Below, piece by piece: positions 7,956 to 14,415 of a DNA stretch of 64,000 nucleotides (positions are counted from its first letter, which is position 1; each line of letters begins with the position of its first letter). The translations under genes and the position numbers were made by a program. This stretch comes from Pseudomonas putida (GTDB lineage: Bacteria > Pseudomonadota > Gammaproteobacteria > Pseudomonadales > Pseudomonadaceae), in NCBI RefSeq assembly GCF_004357765.1, contig NZ_SMTE01000012.1, positions 109,250 through 173,249 on the forward strand, read 5' to 3'. The notes beneath the pieces were generated by a model. The model worked only from the letters and a program-made list of their open reading frames with translations, did not search any database and was not told the DNA's origin.

Positions 7956-8802
7956 AGGTGCCGTCCTCCCGCGGGGCTAGGCCGGCGGTGTAGTCGCGCT
8001 CGTTGAAGCCGTGATGACGGCTGTTGGGGTTTGCTCTGGCTGGAATCTGGGTGCCGATGCGCTTGGCCACCCAGTCCACCTCGAAGCCTCGCCATCCGTT
8101 CTCGACGGCGACTGCCAGGGCCTGGGCTGGCTGGATGCCGAAGGCCTTGCACTGCTCCAGCTTTTGGTTCAGTGCGGCCCAGATGCGTGCAGTGACCGGG
8201 GCCTTCGCGGCCTTGCGGACAGTCAGGTAGTCAGCGATCAGCGTCTCGTCCAGGCCGTGGGGGTTGTCGGCCAGCATGGCGGCCTTCCCGAACGGTGCTT
8301 TGCGGTCAGCTTTGGCCGGAGCCGGCGGCTCGGCGCTGGGGGGGCATGTATTTTCTTCCGAAGGAAGAAATACATAGGGGGTTAGATTCTTAGAATAAAG
8401 AAGGGAGTCGGCGGTTTTGGTCTGTTTCGACTCGGATCCGATTCGGACCACTTCAGCCGAGTCGGCTGTTTTGGTCTGTTTCGGCTCGGTGACATAGACC
8501 CAGTCTTTCGGGTCATTAACGCCGATGTCGCCCCTGGCGCCGCCCTCACGGAACAGCACGCGACGACGCAGCAGGCTAGAGACCGCCTTCGAGACCGTGT
8601 CGGGATGAGCGTTGATGGCTTTGGCGATGTCGGTCGCAGGGATGCGTTGAGCACCTGCCCCGAAGTTGATGGTGGCCTTGGCCACATACAGCACAATCTT
8701 CATCTCCCTGGCCGGGAGATCGATAGCCAGCAGGCCATCCATGAGCTGGTTGTCCATCCGGGTGAACCCCCTGGACTTGTCAAGTGGGACTATGTTTGTC
8801 AT
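7945..8802 (-). CDS. Replication protein O-like (origin binding)
   Basis: The 285-residue protein opens with TRMDNQLMDGLLAIDLPARE and KIVLYVAKATINFG, the winged-helix N-terminal domain of lambda O-type replication proteins. A linker contains two near-identical KQTKTADS segments (encoded around 8395-8475), and the C-terminal half (ARIWAALNQKLEQCKAFGI) is helical. It would bind an origin and recruit the DnaC-like loader encoded next. The KQTKTADS duplication could mark repeated DNA acting as origin iterons inside the gene, as in lambda; this is inference. Confidence 0.85.
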   Translation of the reverse strand: MTNIVPLDKSRGFTRMDNQLMDGLLAIDLPAREMKIVLYVAKATINFGAGAQRIPATDIAKAINAHPDTVSKAVSSLLRRRVLFREGGARGDIGVNDPKDWVYVTEPKQTKTADSAEVVRIGSESKQTKTADSLLYSKNLTPYVFLPSEENTCPPSAEPPAPAKADRKAPFGKAAMLADNPHGLDETLIADYLTVRKAAKAPVTARIWAALNQKLEQCKAFGIQPAQALAVAVENGWRGFEVDWVAKRIGTQIPARANPNSRHHGFNERDYTAGLAPREDGTYAI

Positions 8803-8832
8803 GCTTAAACCCGTAATGAAGCTGTAGAGAAA

Positions 8833-8857
8833 GCCGCCCTGCCAGGCGGTTTTTTTT
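8833..8857 (+). terminator. Plus-strand terminator between O-like gene and cro
   Basis: The hairpin CCGCC-CTGCCA-GGCGG is followed by eight T on the plus strand only. Both flanking genes are on the minus strand, so it would end an antisense transcript; lambda OOP RNA ends in the same place. Confidence 0.7.
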
Positions 8858-8871
8858 CGCCTACGAAACCC

Positions 8872-9120
8872 CTACTGGATGGATTCGCAGGTGTTTTGAA
8901 CATCTACTGGCGCAAAGCCAGCCTTGTCAGACTTAACGCACTCCTCTACCGAATGCTTTGGATCCGCCATGAGTTGGCCGCCAGACAGAATTTGGAGTTG
9001 ATACTGACGAGAGATCGGTACGACCTCCCCCCACATGGTTACTGCGCTTGGCTGAATCCCCAGCGCGTCGGCAAGCTTCTTCTTGCTGCCGAAATGGTTT
9101 GCGGCGTCACGCGTTTTCAT
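8872..9120 (-). CDS. cro: Cro-like repressor (P22 Cro type)
   Basis: The 82-residue product starts MKTRDAANHFGSKKKLADAL and continues GIQPSAVTMWGEVVPISRQYQLQ, the short helix-turn-helix layout of P22-type Cro. It would repress CI synthesis and damp early transcription during lytic growth. It is the first gene after the pR-like promoter and divergent from cI. The start ATG at 9120 follows a GAGGAAG ribosome binding site. The C-terminal 30 residues are acidic and longer than in P22 Cro. Confidence 0.85.
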   Translation of the reverse strand: MKTRDAANHFGSKKKLADALGIQPSAVTMWGEVVPISRQYQLQILSGGQLMADPKHSVEECVKSDKAGFAPVDVQNTCESIQ

Positions 9121-9147
9121 TGCGCTTCCTCGATGGTGCGTCCGTGA

Positions 9148-9176
9148 ATTTCAGCATGCTGAAAGCTCATAGTCAA
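9148..9176 (-). promoter_or_regulatory. pR-like early promoter
   Basis: On the minus strand TTGACT (9171-9176) is followed after 17 bases by TGAAAT (9148-9153), 28 bases before the cro start. The operator TTTCAGCATGCTGAAA overlaps the -10, so repressor binding would block it. Confidence 0.7.
9149..9164. promoter_or_regulatory. Operator (OR-like), perfect 16-bp palindrome
   Basis: TTTCAGCATGCTGAAA is perfectly symmetric, lies over the -10 of the cro promoter, and its half-sites TTTCAG/CTGAAA recur at 10336 near the pL-like promoter. Weaker half-sites (GTTCAG, ATTCAG) occur at about 9184 and 9206 in the same intergenic region. It is the likely CI/Cro binding site. Confidence 0.75.
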
Positions 9177-9229
9177 CGACACTGTTCAGCGAACTGCATA
9201 CTTAAATTCAGTTAACTTAAACTCAGCGC

Positions 9230-9877
9230 ATGGAAAGACACGAGCGAATCGCCAAGGCCATTGCGGTCAGTGGCAAAAAGAAGGGCGAGATTGCGGCCGC
9301 TTGCGGCGTTGCAAACTCAGCCGTTACCCAATGGATTTCAGGCGAAAGCAAAAGCCTACGTCCTGAGAACCTATACGCCCTTGCAAAAGCGACCGGCTTC
9401 CGCGCTGAGTGGCTCGCCATCGGTGAAGGCCCAGAGGTTGAGGAAAGTAACGTTCAGGCCATACCCCAGCCCAAGATGTCGTTCCGCTACCCTGTGATCA
9501 GCTGGGTCGCGGCGGGTGCTTGGTCGGAGGCAGTGGAGCCGTTCCCGCCAGGCTTCTCGGATCGGTATGAGGTCTCCGACTACGATTCAAAAGGCGTTGC
9601 ATTTTGGCTGGAGGTCAAAGGCGACTCCATGACTTCGCCTGTCGGTACCAGCATTACCGAAGGCATGATGATCCTGGTGGATACTGAGGCGGACGTCATA
9701 TCCGGGAAGCTGGTGGTAGCGAAGCTGGCTGACAGCAACGAAGCCACATTCAAAAAACTCGTTGAAGATGGGGGCCGGCGATTTCTCAAGCCTCTAAACC
9801 CCGCATACCCCGTCGAGATGTGTGCAGAGGGGTGTCGCATTGTGGGCGTGGTTGTACGAGCTACGATGAAGCTTTGA
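9230..9877 (+). CDS. cI: CI-type phage repressor, S24 self-cleaving
   Basis: The 215-residue protein has an N-terminal helix-turn-helix (GEIAAACGVANSAVTQWISG, about 19-38) and a C-terminal S24 peptidase domain with the catalytic Ser133 (GDSM), Lys175 (ATFKKL) and an Ala-Gly cleavage dipeptide at about 95-96 (WVAAGAW). It keeps the prophage silent and should self-cleave with RecA after DNA damage. It is divergent from cro. No clear ribosome binding site precedes the ATG, so translation may be leaderless, as for lambda cI. Confidence 0.92.
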   Translation: MERHERIAKAIAVSGKKKGEIAAACGVANSAVTQWISGESKSLRPENLYALAKATGFRAEWLAIGEGPEVEESNVQAIPQPKMSFRYPVISWVAAGAWSEAVEPFPPGFSDRYEVSDYDSKGVAFWLEVKGDSMTSPVGTSITEGMMILVDTEADVISGKLVVAKLADSNEATFKKLVEDGGRRFLKPLNPAYPVEMCAEGCRIVGVVVRATMKL

Positions 9878-9893
9878 CACTTAAAGCCACGGA

Positions 9894-9919
9894 AACCCGG
9901 ACACGCGCCGGGTTTTTTT
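9894..9919 (+). terminator. Terminator after cI
   Basis: AACCCGG ... CCGGGTT forms a hairpin followed by seven T, 17 bases after the cI stop. Confidence 0.85.
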
Positions 9920-10012
9920 ACGCCTGGACCAAAGCGGATATGTGCCGTTTCTTTACAGGTCCAAGGGATAGAGCCGACGAGGGTCTTGCAAAAATCCTAC
10001 GACAGAGGATAA

Positions 10013-10028
10013 CTGTACGCATATACAG
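10013..10028. promoter_or_regulatory. LexA (SOS) box
   Basis: CTGTACGCATATACAG fits the gammaproteobacterial LexA consensus CTG-N10-CAG with the usual CTGTA/ACAG ends. It lies 17 bases before the DUF1654 start, so that gene is probably induced by DNA damage independently of CI. Confidence 0.75.
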
Positions 10029-10045
10029 TACAAGGAGTCGTCAAC

Positions 10046-10294
10046 ATGCTGTCTCTCGCGTTTTCACACTCACCTTCTCGTTCATACGAGCGCCTGGGCT
10101 ACCGAATCCAGCAGGCCGTTTCGTCACCTCATGTGCAGAAGCGTCAAATGGTTGAGCTGACCCCATCCCCAGAAGAATCCGTGGCGGATTGGGCAAGGAT
10201 TCTGAGCGACCTTGAAGAGACGACCGGCATTCGTGTAGACCGGCTGCCCTCAGGGGCGATCCGTATCGCTTGGCGAGAATTCACCGAGAACTGA
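10046..10294 (+). CDS. DUF1654 protein, probably SOS-induced
   Basis: The 82-residue product contains RSYERLGYRIQQAVSSPHVQ and EESVADWARILSDLEETTGI, the layout of the DUF1654 family found in pseudomonads and their phages. Its biochemical role is unknown. ATG at 10046 follows AAGGAG by 8 bases. A LexA box lies just upstream and a terminator just after, so it is a self-contained unit between cI and the pL-like promoter. It could be a damage-response helper for prophage induction; that is inference. Confidence 0.8.
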   Translation: MLSLAFSHSPSRSYERLGYRIQQAVSSPHVQKRQMVELTPSPEESVADWARILSDLEETTGIRVDRLPSGAIRIAWREFTEN

Positions 10295-10302
10295 AGTGCT
10301 TG

Positions 10303-10324
10303 GCCCGCACACGCGGGCTTTTTT
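10303..10324 (+). terminator. Terminator after the DUF1654 gene
   Basis: GCCCGC-ACAC-GCGGGC followed by six T, eight bases after the stop codon. Confidence 0.85.
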
Positions 10325-10335
10325 ACCCCCTTGTA

Positions 10336-10351
10336 TTTCAGATTACTGAAA
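10336..10351. promoter_or_regulatory. Operator (OL-like), first copy
   Basis: TTTCAGATTACTGAAA has the same half-sites as the operator at 9149 (TTTCAG-N4-CTGAAA). It lies 45 bp before a second copy that overlaps a plus-strand promoter. Confidence 0.7.
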
Positions 10352-10368
10352 ATATTTGTTCAGCTTGC

Positions 10369-10397
10369 TTGACCTGTGAATTTCAGATTGCTTAAAT
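10369..10397 (+). promoter_or_regulatory. pL-like promoter with overlapping operator
   Basis: TTGACC (10369-10374) and TTAAAT (10392-10397) are 17 bases apart on the plus strand. The imperfect operator TTTCAGATTGCTTAAA (10381-10396) covers the -10, the same geometry as at pR. It would drive the rightward operon toward the LuxR-like gene and finally the integrase. Confidence 0.65.
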
Positions 10398-10399
10398 TC

Positions 10400-10691
10400 A
10401 CTCATCGCCGAGCTACATCGGCGGGCAGCTACGGCAGCCACCGCTCTTTACACAACTCGACACCCGTCACCCTCAGCGGCACATGAGGGCAGCAGCTGCC
10501 TCATGCAGTGAGCTGGGTTCAGGTAACCAAGTGGCGCGCATGCCAATGCGGGGAAGCGCGTAGCCCAGAGAACGATGGGCGCCTGGATCAATTCGATTTC
10601 ACTGGCTGGCCTTGGCGACAGGGCCAGACGGGAAATCAAAGCAGGTCGTGCGAACTGGCCCAGAAAGTAGATGCTGGGCCAGAAGGGTGAG
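10400..10691. other. Leader region without a supported gene
   Basis: About 290 bp downstream of the pL-like promoter holds no reading frame with a good start and ribosome binding site. In a lambdoid phage an antitermination site could lie here, but I see no boxA/boxB pair I would defend. Confidence 0.4.
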
Positions 10692-11048
10692 TTAAAGCAT
10701 TACAGTGGAAAGCATACCCAAGGCCCCAAGGATGAAACCAATGAGCGCTCCTCGCCCTGGGGTTTCATGGAACAGAAACCACACAATTACGGGCTCGAGA
10801 AGCAACAACGAGGTGACTGATACCACGGTGACGATCCAAATATCACCGACAGCAACGTATCCAAGCCAGTATGCCGCCAGTAGGCAAATCCCTGCAAAAC
10901 ACATCAGTGCTAAGGGGAAACTGAGAGCACCCCACGAAGCACTTCCGGTATGGGCCAGTTTAGCGACTACCACCTCACTGTAGATTGCACAGAACTCACC
11001 GACCACCATCAATCCTAGAGCAGAAACTCCGAGTAGTTCTTTGGACAT
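10692..11048 (-). CDS. Small four-helix transporter-like membrane protein (SMR/DMT type)
   Basis: The 118-residue product has four hydrophobic helices (about 5-24, 38-60, 64-84 and 95-117) with a glutamate inside the first (GEFCAIYSEVVVAKLA), reminiscent of small multidrug resistance and half-size DMT proteins. AAGGAG lies 8 bases before the ATG at 11048. It is transcribed against the pL operon and is A+T-richer than its neighbours, typical of a moron. Substrate unknown; SMR membership is a resemblance, not a proven assignment. Confidence 0.65.
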   Translation of the reverse strand: MSKELLGVSALGLMVVGEFCAIYSEVVVAKLAHTGSASWGALSFPLALMCFAGICLLAAYWLGYVAVGDIWIVTVVSVTSLLLLEPVIVWFLFHETPGRGALIGFILGALGMLSTVML

Positions 11049-11176
11049 ATCAAAAACTCCTTCGTATTCAGGGCAATATTTTTCCGCTCCCAGCTGGCAA
11101 TGCCACTGACCAAGAGTTCGTTGCAGGAATACGAAGCAGCCTTGAACAGGCCTGAATTACCGAAATACTTTCCCAT
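11015..11176 (-). CDS. Small unknown protein upstream of the membrane protein
   Basis: A 53-codon frame (MGKYFGNSGLFKAASYSCNE...) has AAGGAC 7 bases before the ATG at 11176 and overlaps the start of the transporter-like gene by 34 bases in another frame. An ATG at 11182 is an alternative start but sits against the ribosome binding site. The product is Ser/Asn-rich with two cysteines and no membrane helix. If translated it would be coupled to the transporter. No family recognised. Confidence 0.4.
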   Translation of the reverse strand: MGKYFGNSGLFKAASYSCNELLVSGIASWERKNIALNTKEFLICPKNYSEFLL

Positions 11177-11405
11177 GCTCATGTCCTTCGAAGGAGGTGA
11201 GTCTCAGCATCAAACCAAGACGCCGTTCAGATAATACGGCCCAAGAACCATTCTGAACACCCAGCAACGCGTCCGCCTGACGAAAACTGCCCGATCACCT
11301 GGTTCCCCATCACCAGGCTGCATCGGTCGTGGCGTTCGCCCTTCCCTGGTCCGGGAGGTAGCGGCAGCGAGCGTCACGACCAATGCAGCCCACCGAGGAC
11401 ACTTC

Positions 11406-11789
11406 ATGGAAACGATCACTTGCGGCTCATGGATTGGCCAGCTCGGCAAGGCGCTGGCTCCCCGCGAGCTTGAAGCATTGCTGTGGGTGGCCCAAGGCCT
11501 CACCACCAAAGAAATCGCCCGCCAGATGGCGGTCAGCCCGGGCACCGTGGCCAACCGCATCGAGGCCGCGCTGTTCAAGTTGGAAGCCGGCCGCCGCATC
11601 GAGGCGGTCACCAAGGCCATGCGCCAACAGATCATCAGCCCGCTCTGCATCATGCTCGCCAGCCTCATCGCCATGCATGCGGTGATCGACGACGGCGACC
11701 CCATGCGGCGCGATCGCCGGGTGCCAGAGCGGCGCACCGCCCAGATTCGAATCGTCCGCCGGGCCGAAAGCCTGGAACTTCACGCCTGA
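11406..11789 (+). CDS. LuxR-type helix-turn-helix phage regulator
   Basis: The 127-residue protein contains APRELEALLWVAQGLTTKEI and SPGTVANRIEAALFKLEAG, a LuxR/GerE helix-turn-helix without any receiver or autoinducer domain. A second half is basic (RRDRRVPERRTAQIRIVRR) with a short hydrophobic stretch (ISPLCIMLASLIAMHAV). It is the first plus-strand gene downstream of the pL-like promoter, so an early regulatory role, perhaps on lysogeny, is plausible. GAGGAC lies before the ATG. Confidence 0.78.
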   Translation: METITCGSWIGQLGKALAPRELEALLWVAQGLTTKEIARQMAVSPGTVANRIEAALFKLEAGRRIEAVTKAMRQQIISPLCIMLASLIAMHAVIDDGDPMRRDRRVPERRTAQIRIVRRAESLELHA

Positions 11790-11808
11790 CCCTACCGAGG
11801 ATCAAACC

Positions 11809-12075
11809 ATGCACCCTTCCATGCAAGAGCGTGTGAGCGGCCTGGCCGACCTGCGCGCTCGCTCCGTAATCGCCACCGCTGAGTTCTACGAGCTGATCGG
11901 GCGCCCAGCCCCAGCGCCTGGCCCCTTCTATCAGGCCGTCACCAAGGGCAATGCCTGGCACATCATCGAAATCGCCACCAGCAAGACCAAAGGCTTCTGT
12001 TTCAGCCACCGTGCCGCTATGCGCTTCGTGGACGCCATGGAGGCCGGCGCTGCCAGCAAGCGAGGGCTGCAATGA
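11809..12075 (+). CDS. Hypothetical phage protein
   Basis: The 88-residue product starts MHPSMQERVSGLADLRARSV and follows a GAGGAT ribosome binding site, 20 bases after the LuxR-like gene. It ends overlapping the next start (ATGA). There is no membrane segment or known motif; its FSHRAAMRFVDAME segment looks helical. It belongs to the early rightward operon. Confidence 0.7.
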   Translation: MHPSMQERVSGLADLRARSVIATAEFYELIGRPAPAPGPFYQAVTKGNAWHIIEIATSKTKGFCFSHRAAMRFVDAMEAGAASKRGLQ

Positions 12076-12617
12076 TCGGCTCGCCCATCCCCGACCAGCG
12101 CGCACAGGTGTTGGCCCAGCTCAATGCCAGTATTGATAGCTTCTTCTCGCAGGGCGGCGCCGTAGAGACGCTGCCGAGCAGTGAGTACGTGCCGCATCGT
12201 CCCCGCCGTGAGCTCGAGCCTGAGCGCAAGGTTGAGCCTCCCGTGCCAAAGCGTTTGGCAAAACGCCTCGAACAGCTCGACTACCTGCGTCATCTGGCCA
12301 AGACCATGACCTACGCAGAAGCTATGGCGCATACCGGTCTTTCACAGTCGGCACTCGTTCGCGCGGTCAAGCAAGGCGGCTTCAAGTTCCAACCACACCC
12401 GAATCGGGGCAAGGGGAACCTGGGCAAGAAGTTCACCGACCAAGCCGAGGACAGGGCGAAAGCCGAGCAGATCGTTGCCTTCCGAAACGTCGGCATGAAA
12501 CGGGTCGATGTCATTCGCGAGCTGCAGATCTCCTACAAGCAGCTCAGCCGCATCCTGCGCGAATTCGAGATCGATTTCCCGACCACAGCCGAGAAGCGAG
12601 CGAAGCGAAGAGCATGA
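12072..12617 (+). CDS. Phage DNA-binding-like protein
   Basis: The 181-residue product has a disordered N-terminal third rich in Pro/Arg/Glu, then two helix-turn-helix-like segments: MTYAEAMAHTGLSQSALVRA (about 77-96) and VGMKRVDVIRELQISYKQLS (about 141-160). The C-terminus is strongly basic (EKRAKRRA). It overlaps the previous gene (ATGA). Two such segments suggest DNA binding, but no family is certain. Confidence 0.7.
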   Translation: MIGSPIPDQRAQVLAQLNASIDSFFSQGGAVETLPSSEYVPHRPRRELEPERKVEPPVPKRLAKRLEQLDYLRHLAKTMTYAEAMAHTGLSQSALVRAVKQGGFKFQPHPNRGKGNLGKKFTDQAEDRAKAEQIVAFRNVGMKRVDVIRELQISYKQLSRILREFEIDFPTTAEKRAKRRA

Positions 12618-12698
12618 AACGCATCACCGCCCGCGTCCGGCACGGCCGGCGCCAGCAACACATCAATCTGCCGCCCAGCGGCTTGGGAGGTATCGGCA

Positions 12699-13058
12699 AT
12701 GGCCGAGCAAAAGACGGGAGCCGCGAAGCACTCTGCCGACTACCGGGACCGCAAGAAGAAGAAGGCCGAGAAGCTCGGAATCGAGGTGGTGAGCATCACG
12801 ATGCCTGCAGGGATCAAGAAAGCACTTGCCGCCGAGATCAAGCGCCACGGCTACAAGCAGGTGCAGGAACTGTGGCAGGACCTGGCCTTGTCGTGGATTG
12901 CGCAGGATCCTGAAGAGCGTGCGCGCCGACTTGAACGACCTGACGCGCCAGCTTTTTACATATCGCCAAAGCTAGCGCGTCAGTTCGAATCGGCAAGCAT
13001 TGCGGAACTGAAGCGCGACCCAGGTGACGAGATCAGGCCGCCAGAATTCGATCTATAA
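12699..13058 (+). CDS. Hypothetical phage protein, basic helical
   Basis: The 119-residue product begins with a Lys-rich segment (AKHSADYRDRKKKKAEKLGI), then VVSITMPAGIKKALAAEIKR resembling a ribbon-helix-helix strand and helix, and a longer acidic tail. GGGAGG precedes the ATG at 12699. Its end overlaps the convergent gene 13033-13302 by 26 bases. An antitoxin-like or DNA-binding role is possible; nothing proves it. Confidence 0.65.
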   Translation: MAEQKTGAAKHSADYRDRKKKKAEKLGIEVVSITMPAGIKKALAAEIKRHGYKQVQELWQDLALSWIAQDPEERARRLERPDAPAFYISPKLARQFESASIAELKRDPGDEIRPPEFDL

Positions 13059-13302
13059 CCGATCGCCCCATTGAGAAGGCTGAAACCTGTGCCTGGAAGA
13101 CGTCGGCGTACTCGCCTTTCAGATTTTCTCGCGTGCCAGATAGCTCTTGCCCGTCCTTGAAGATGGCAAGCGTCACCGCATAGTGCTGCATCGGACACGA
13201 TGGATCGTCCCGATTCGTTTTGATTGGGCCAGTTATCCGGGTCCGGATTTCGTGGTCGAGGTAGTCCTCGAAGTCTTGTCGGTGCGTTGGTTCGAGCGAC
13301 AT
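13033..13302 (-). CDS. Hypothetical phage protein, minus strand
   Basis: The 89-residue product starts MSLEPTHRQDFEDYLDHEIR and has an AGGAG ribosome binding site 7-8 bases upstream. It contains one cysteine and a beta-rich middle (MQHYAVTLAIFKDGQELSGT). It converges on and overlaps the end of the plus-strand gene before it, so it is transcribed against the early rightward operon. Function unknown. Confidence 0.55.
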   Translation of the reverse strand: MSLEPTHRQDFEDYLDHEIRTRITGPIKTNRDDPSCPMQHYAVTLAIFKDGQELSGTRENLKGEYADVFQAQVSAFSMGRSVIDRILAA

Positions 13303-13443
13303 TCAGACACTCCTGTACCCGGCCCCATGCCGGTCACCCGTAATACCCCATCCCAAACCAAATTGCCACCATGCCGCATCCGGCCACTGAGCGACAAATA
13401 CATGTGCCCCCAACCGGAGGGGAACTATAAACAAGAGGCTAAG
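13303..13443. other. Short intergenic region
   Basis: No gene or clear signal is seen; it probably carries the promoter of the minus-strand gene 13033-13302. Confidence 0.3.
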
Positions 13444-13809
13444 TCAACTCGGTTGAGGCCCTAGGAAAGCGGTGATTACACCTGCTACTACAGCAGTTCC
13501 GACCTCTTTGCCAAACGCAGCGAGTCTAGTCAGAGCCGAGGTTTTGTCTTCAGTTTCGGACGAGGCAAGCTCTTGAAGGATGGACGTGAGCGAAACGGAT
13601 TCTTCGGCTGAAAGCGTCCCTAACAACGGGGTTATCTCCGCTAAAAAAGCGTTGAGTTTATTGTGATCAACGTAGATCTGAGCATTGATAAGCTCAGCTG
13701 ACATATTGAACCCTTTGTTACCCTCAATGAGGACATCCGCTGTATGCGGAGCACTCAATTCTAAAAGAGTGGTCCCATTGATCACTGTGTTGTTCGTAAT
13801 TCTGATCAA
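13444..13809 (-). CDS. Beta-stretch plus hydrophobic-tail protein, possible conflict effector
   Basis: From a TTG at 13809 (AAGGAG 10 bases upstream; TTG at 13878 and ATG at 13704 are alternatives) the product is 121 residues. It begins with a short Asn/Thr beta-type segment (IRITNNTVINGTTLLEL), continues with an acidic helical region (LSAEESVSLTSILQELASSE) and ends in a hydrophobic Gly/Ala/Val helix (VGTAVVAGVITAFLG). Small proteins with this order occur in bacterial conflict loci and their tails may act on membranes. Codon use is A+T-richer than around. Function unknown. Confidence 0.5.
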   Translation of the reverse strand: MIRITNNTVINGTTLLELSAPHTADVLIEGNKGFNMSAELINAQIYVDHNKLNAFLAEITPLLGTLSAEESVSLTSILQELASSETEDKTSALTRLAAFGKEVGTAVVAGVITAFLGPQPS

Positions 13810-13894
13810 AATCTTTTCGCTCCTTGATACGGCGAATCGCCGCTCTCCTGTAATAGCCCATAGCCACCGCCTTTTCAAATCGCGCTGCCCGCCA

Positions 13895-13915
13895 GCGCCT
13901 TCCCCTATTCAACGA
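13895..13915. repeat. 21-bp direct repeat, left copy
   Basis: This 21-base stretch, starting GCGCCTTCCCC and ending TTCAACGA, recurs exactly at 14152-14172. It covers the stop codon of the small minus-strand gene 13905-14084. Confidence 0.85.
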
Positions 13916-14084
13916 CAGGATCGGCGCCAAGGCCTTTTCGGTAGCGGGCAATCGCGATGATCTGGCGCAGGCAGATGGCCATTTCCTTCTTCAGATGGTC
14001 ATCCGGAAGACCGATCTTTTTCAGCATTGCCTGGGCTTCTTCCTCGATCGAGGCAAGGGCCTCGGTATCGCTTTTCAGTGTCAT
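13905..14084 (-). CDS. Small phage protein (59 residues)
   Basis: ATG at 14084 follows a very strong GGAGGAGGT and opens a 59-codon frame: MTLKSDTEALASIEEEAQAM, then LKKIGLPDDHLKKEMAICLR and a basic tail. It is helical and acidic-basic mixed, without membrane segment. The stop lies inside the left copy of a 21-bp repeat whose other copy lies upstream of the gene, so the unit is flanked by direct repeats. Function unknown; the ribosome binding site and codon use support translation. Confidence 0.65.
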   Translation of the reverse strand: MTLKSDTEALASIEEEAQAMLKKIGLPDDHLKKEMAICLRQIIAIARYRKGLGADPVVE

Positions 14085-14151
14085 GGCGACCTCCTCCAGG
14101 TCGAGTCAGCCATGAATTGATAGCTCACCAGAACAATGCGCGCCAACTACG

Positions 14152-14172
14152 GCGCCTTCCCCTATTCAACGA
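14152..14172. repeat. 21-bp direct repeat, right copy
   Basis: Exact second copy of the repeat at 13895-13915. The two copies flank the 59-codon minus-strand gene and lie at the upstream edge of a truncated PP-loop gene. Confidence 0.85.
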
Positions 14173-14216
14173 TAACGCCTCCCCGGCGAGGGCGGCGCCT
14201 GCAATGGAGATTGCCC

Positions 14217-14396
14217 ATGAACCCCTACCAGATCAATGGGCCGGCGCAGATCGGTGTCAGTGGTGGCCGCACCAGCGGGCACATGCTCTGGAAAATACTG
14301 GAGGCCCACGGCGGCAAGCTACCGGCAGACGTGCACGCCTTCTTCCAGAACACCGGCAAGGCGGAATTCCTGTGCCATATCATTCTCCTGGCATAA
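14217..14396 (+). pseudogene. Truncated PAPS-reductase/PP-loop ATPase-like fragment
   Basis: ATG at 14217 after GGAG opens 59 codons starting MNPYQINGPAQIGVSGGRTS, where SGGRTS is the PP-loop that binds ATP in PAPS-reductase-like phage enzymes. It continues to DVHAFFQNTGKAE and then departs from the family, ending FLCHIILLA and a stop. Full-length relatives are several times longer, so this is a 5' remnant. Phage PAPS-reductase-like proteins include DNA phosphorothioation or modification enzymes; which one this came from cannot be told. Confidence 0.7.
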
Positions 14397-14415
14397 AAAA
14401 CCGCCGAATAGGATT

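Noticed and set aside
10508-10690. Plus-strand 60-codon frame in the pL leader
   Set aside because: No ribosome binding site or motif.
12614-12913. Frame of 99 codons starting at an ATGA junction
   Set aside because: It overlaps the better gene at 12699 almost fully and becomes Arg/Gly/Glu-rich; at most a short coupled leader.
13724-13951. Minus-strand frame overlapping two small genes
   Set aside because: No good start; lies across the 13444-13809 and 13905-14084 genes.
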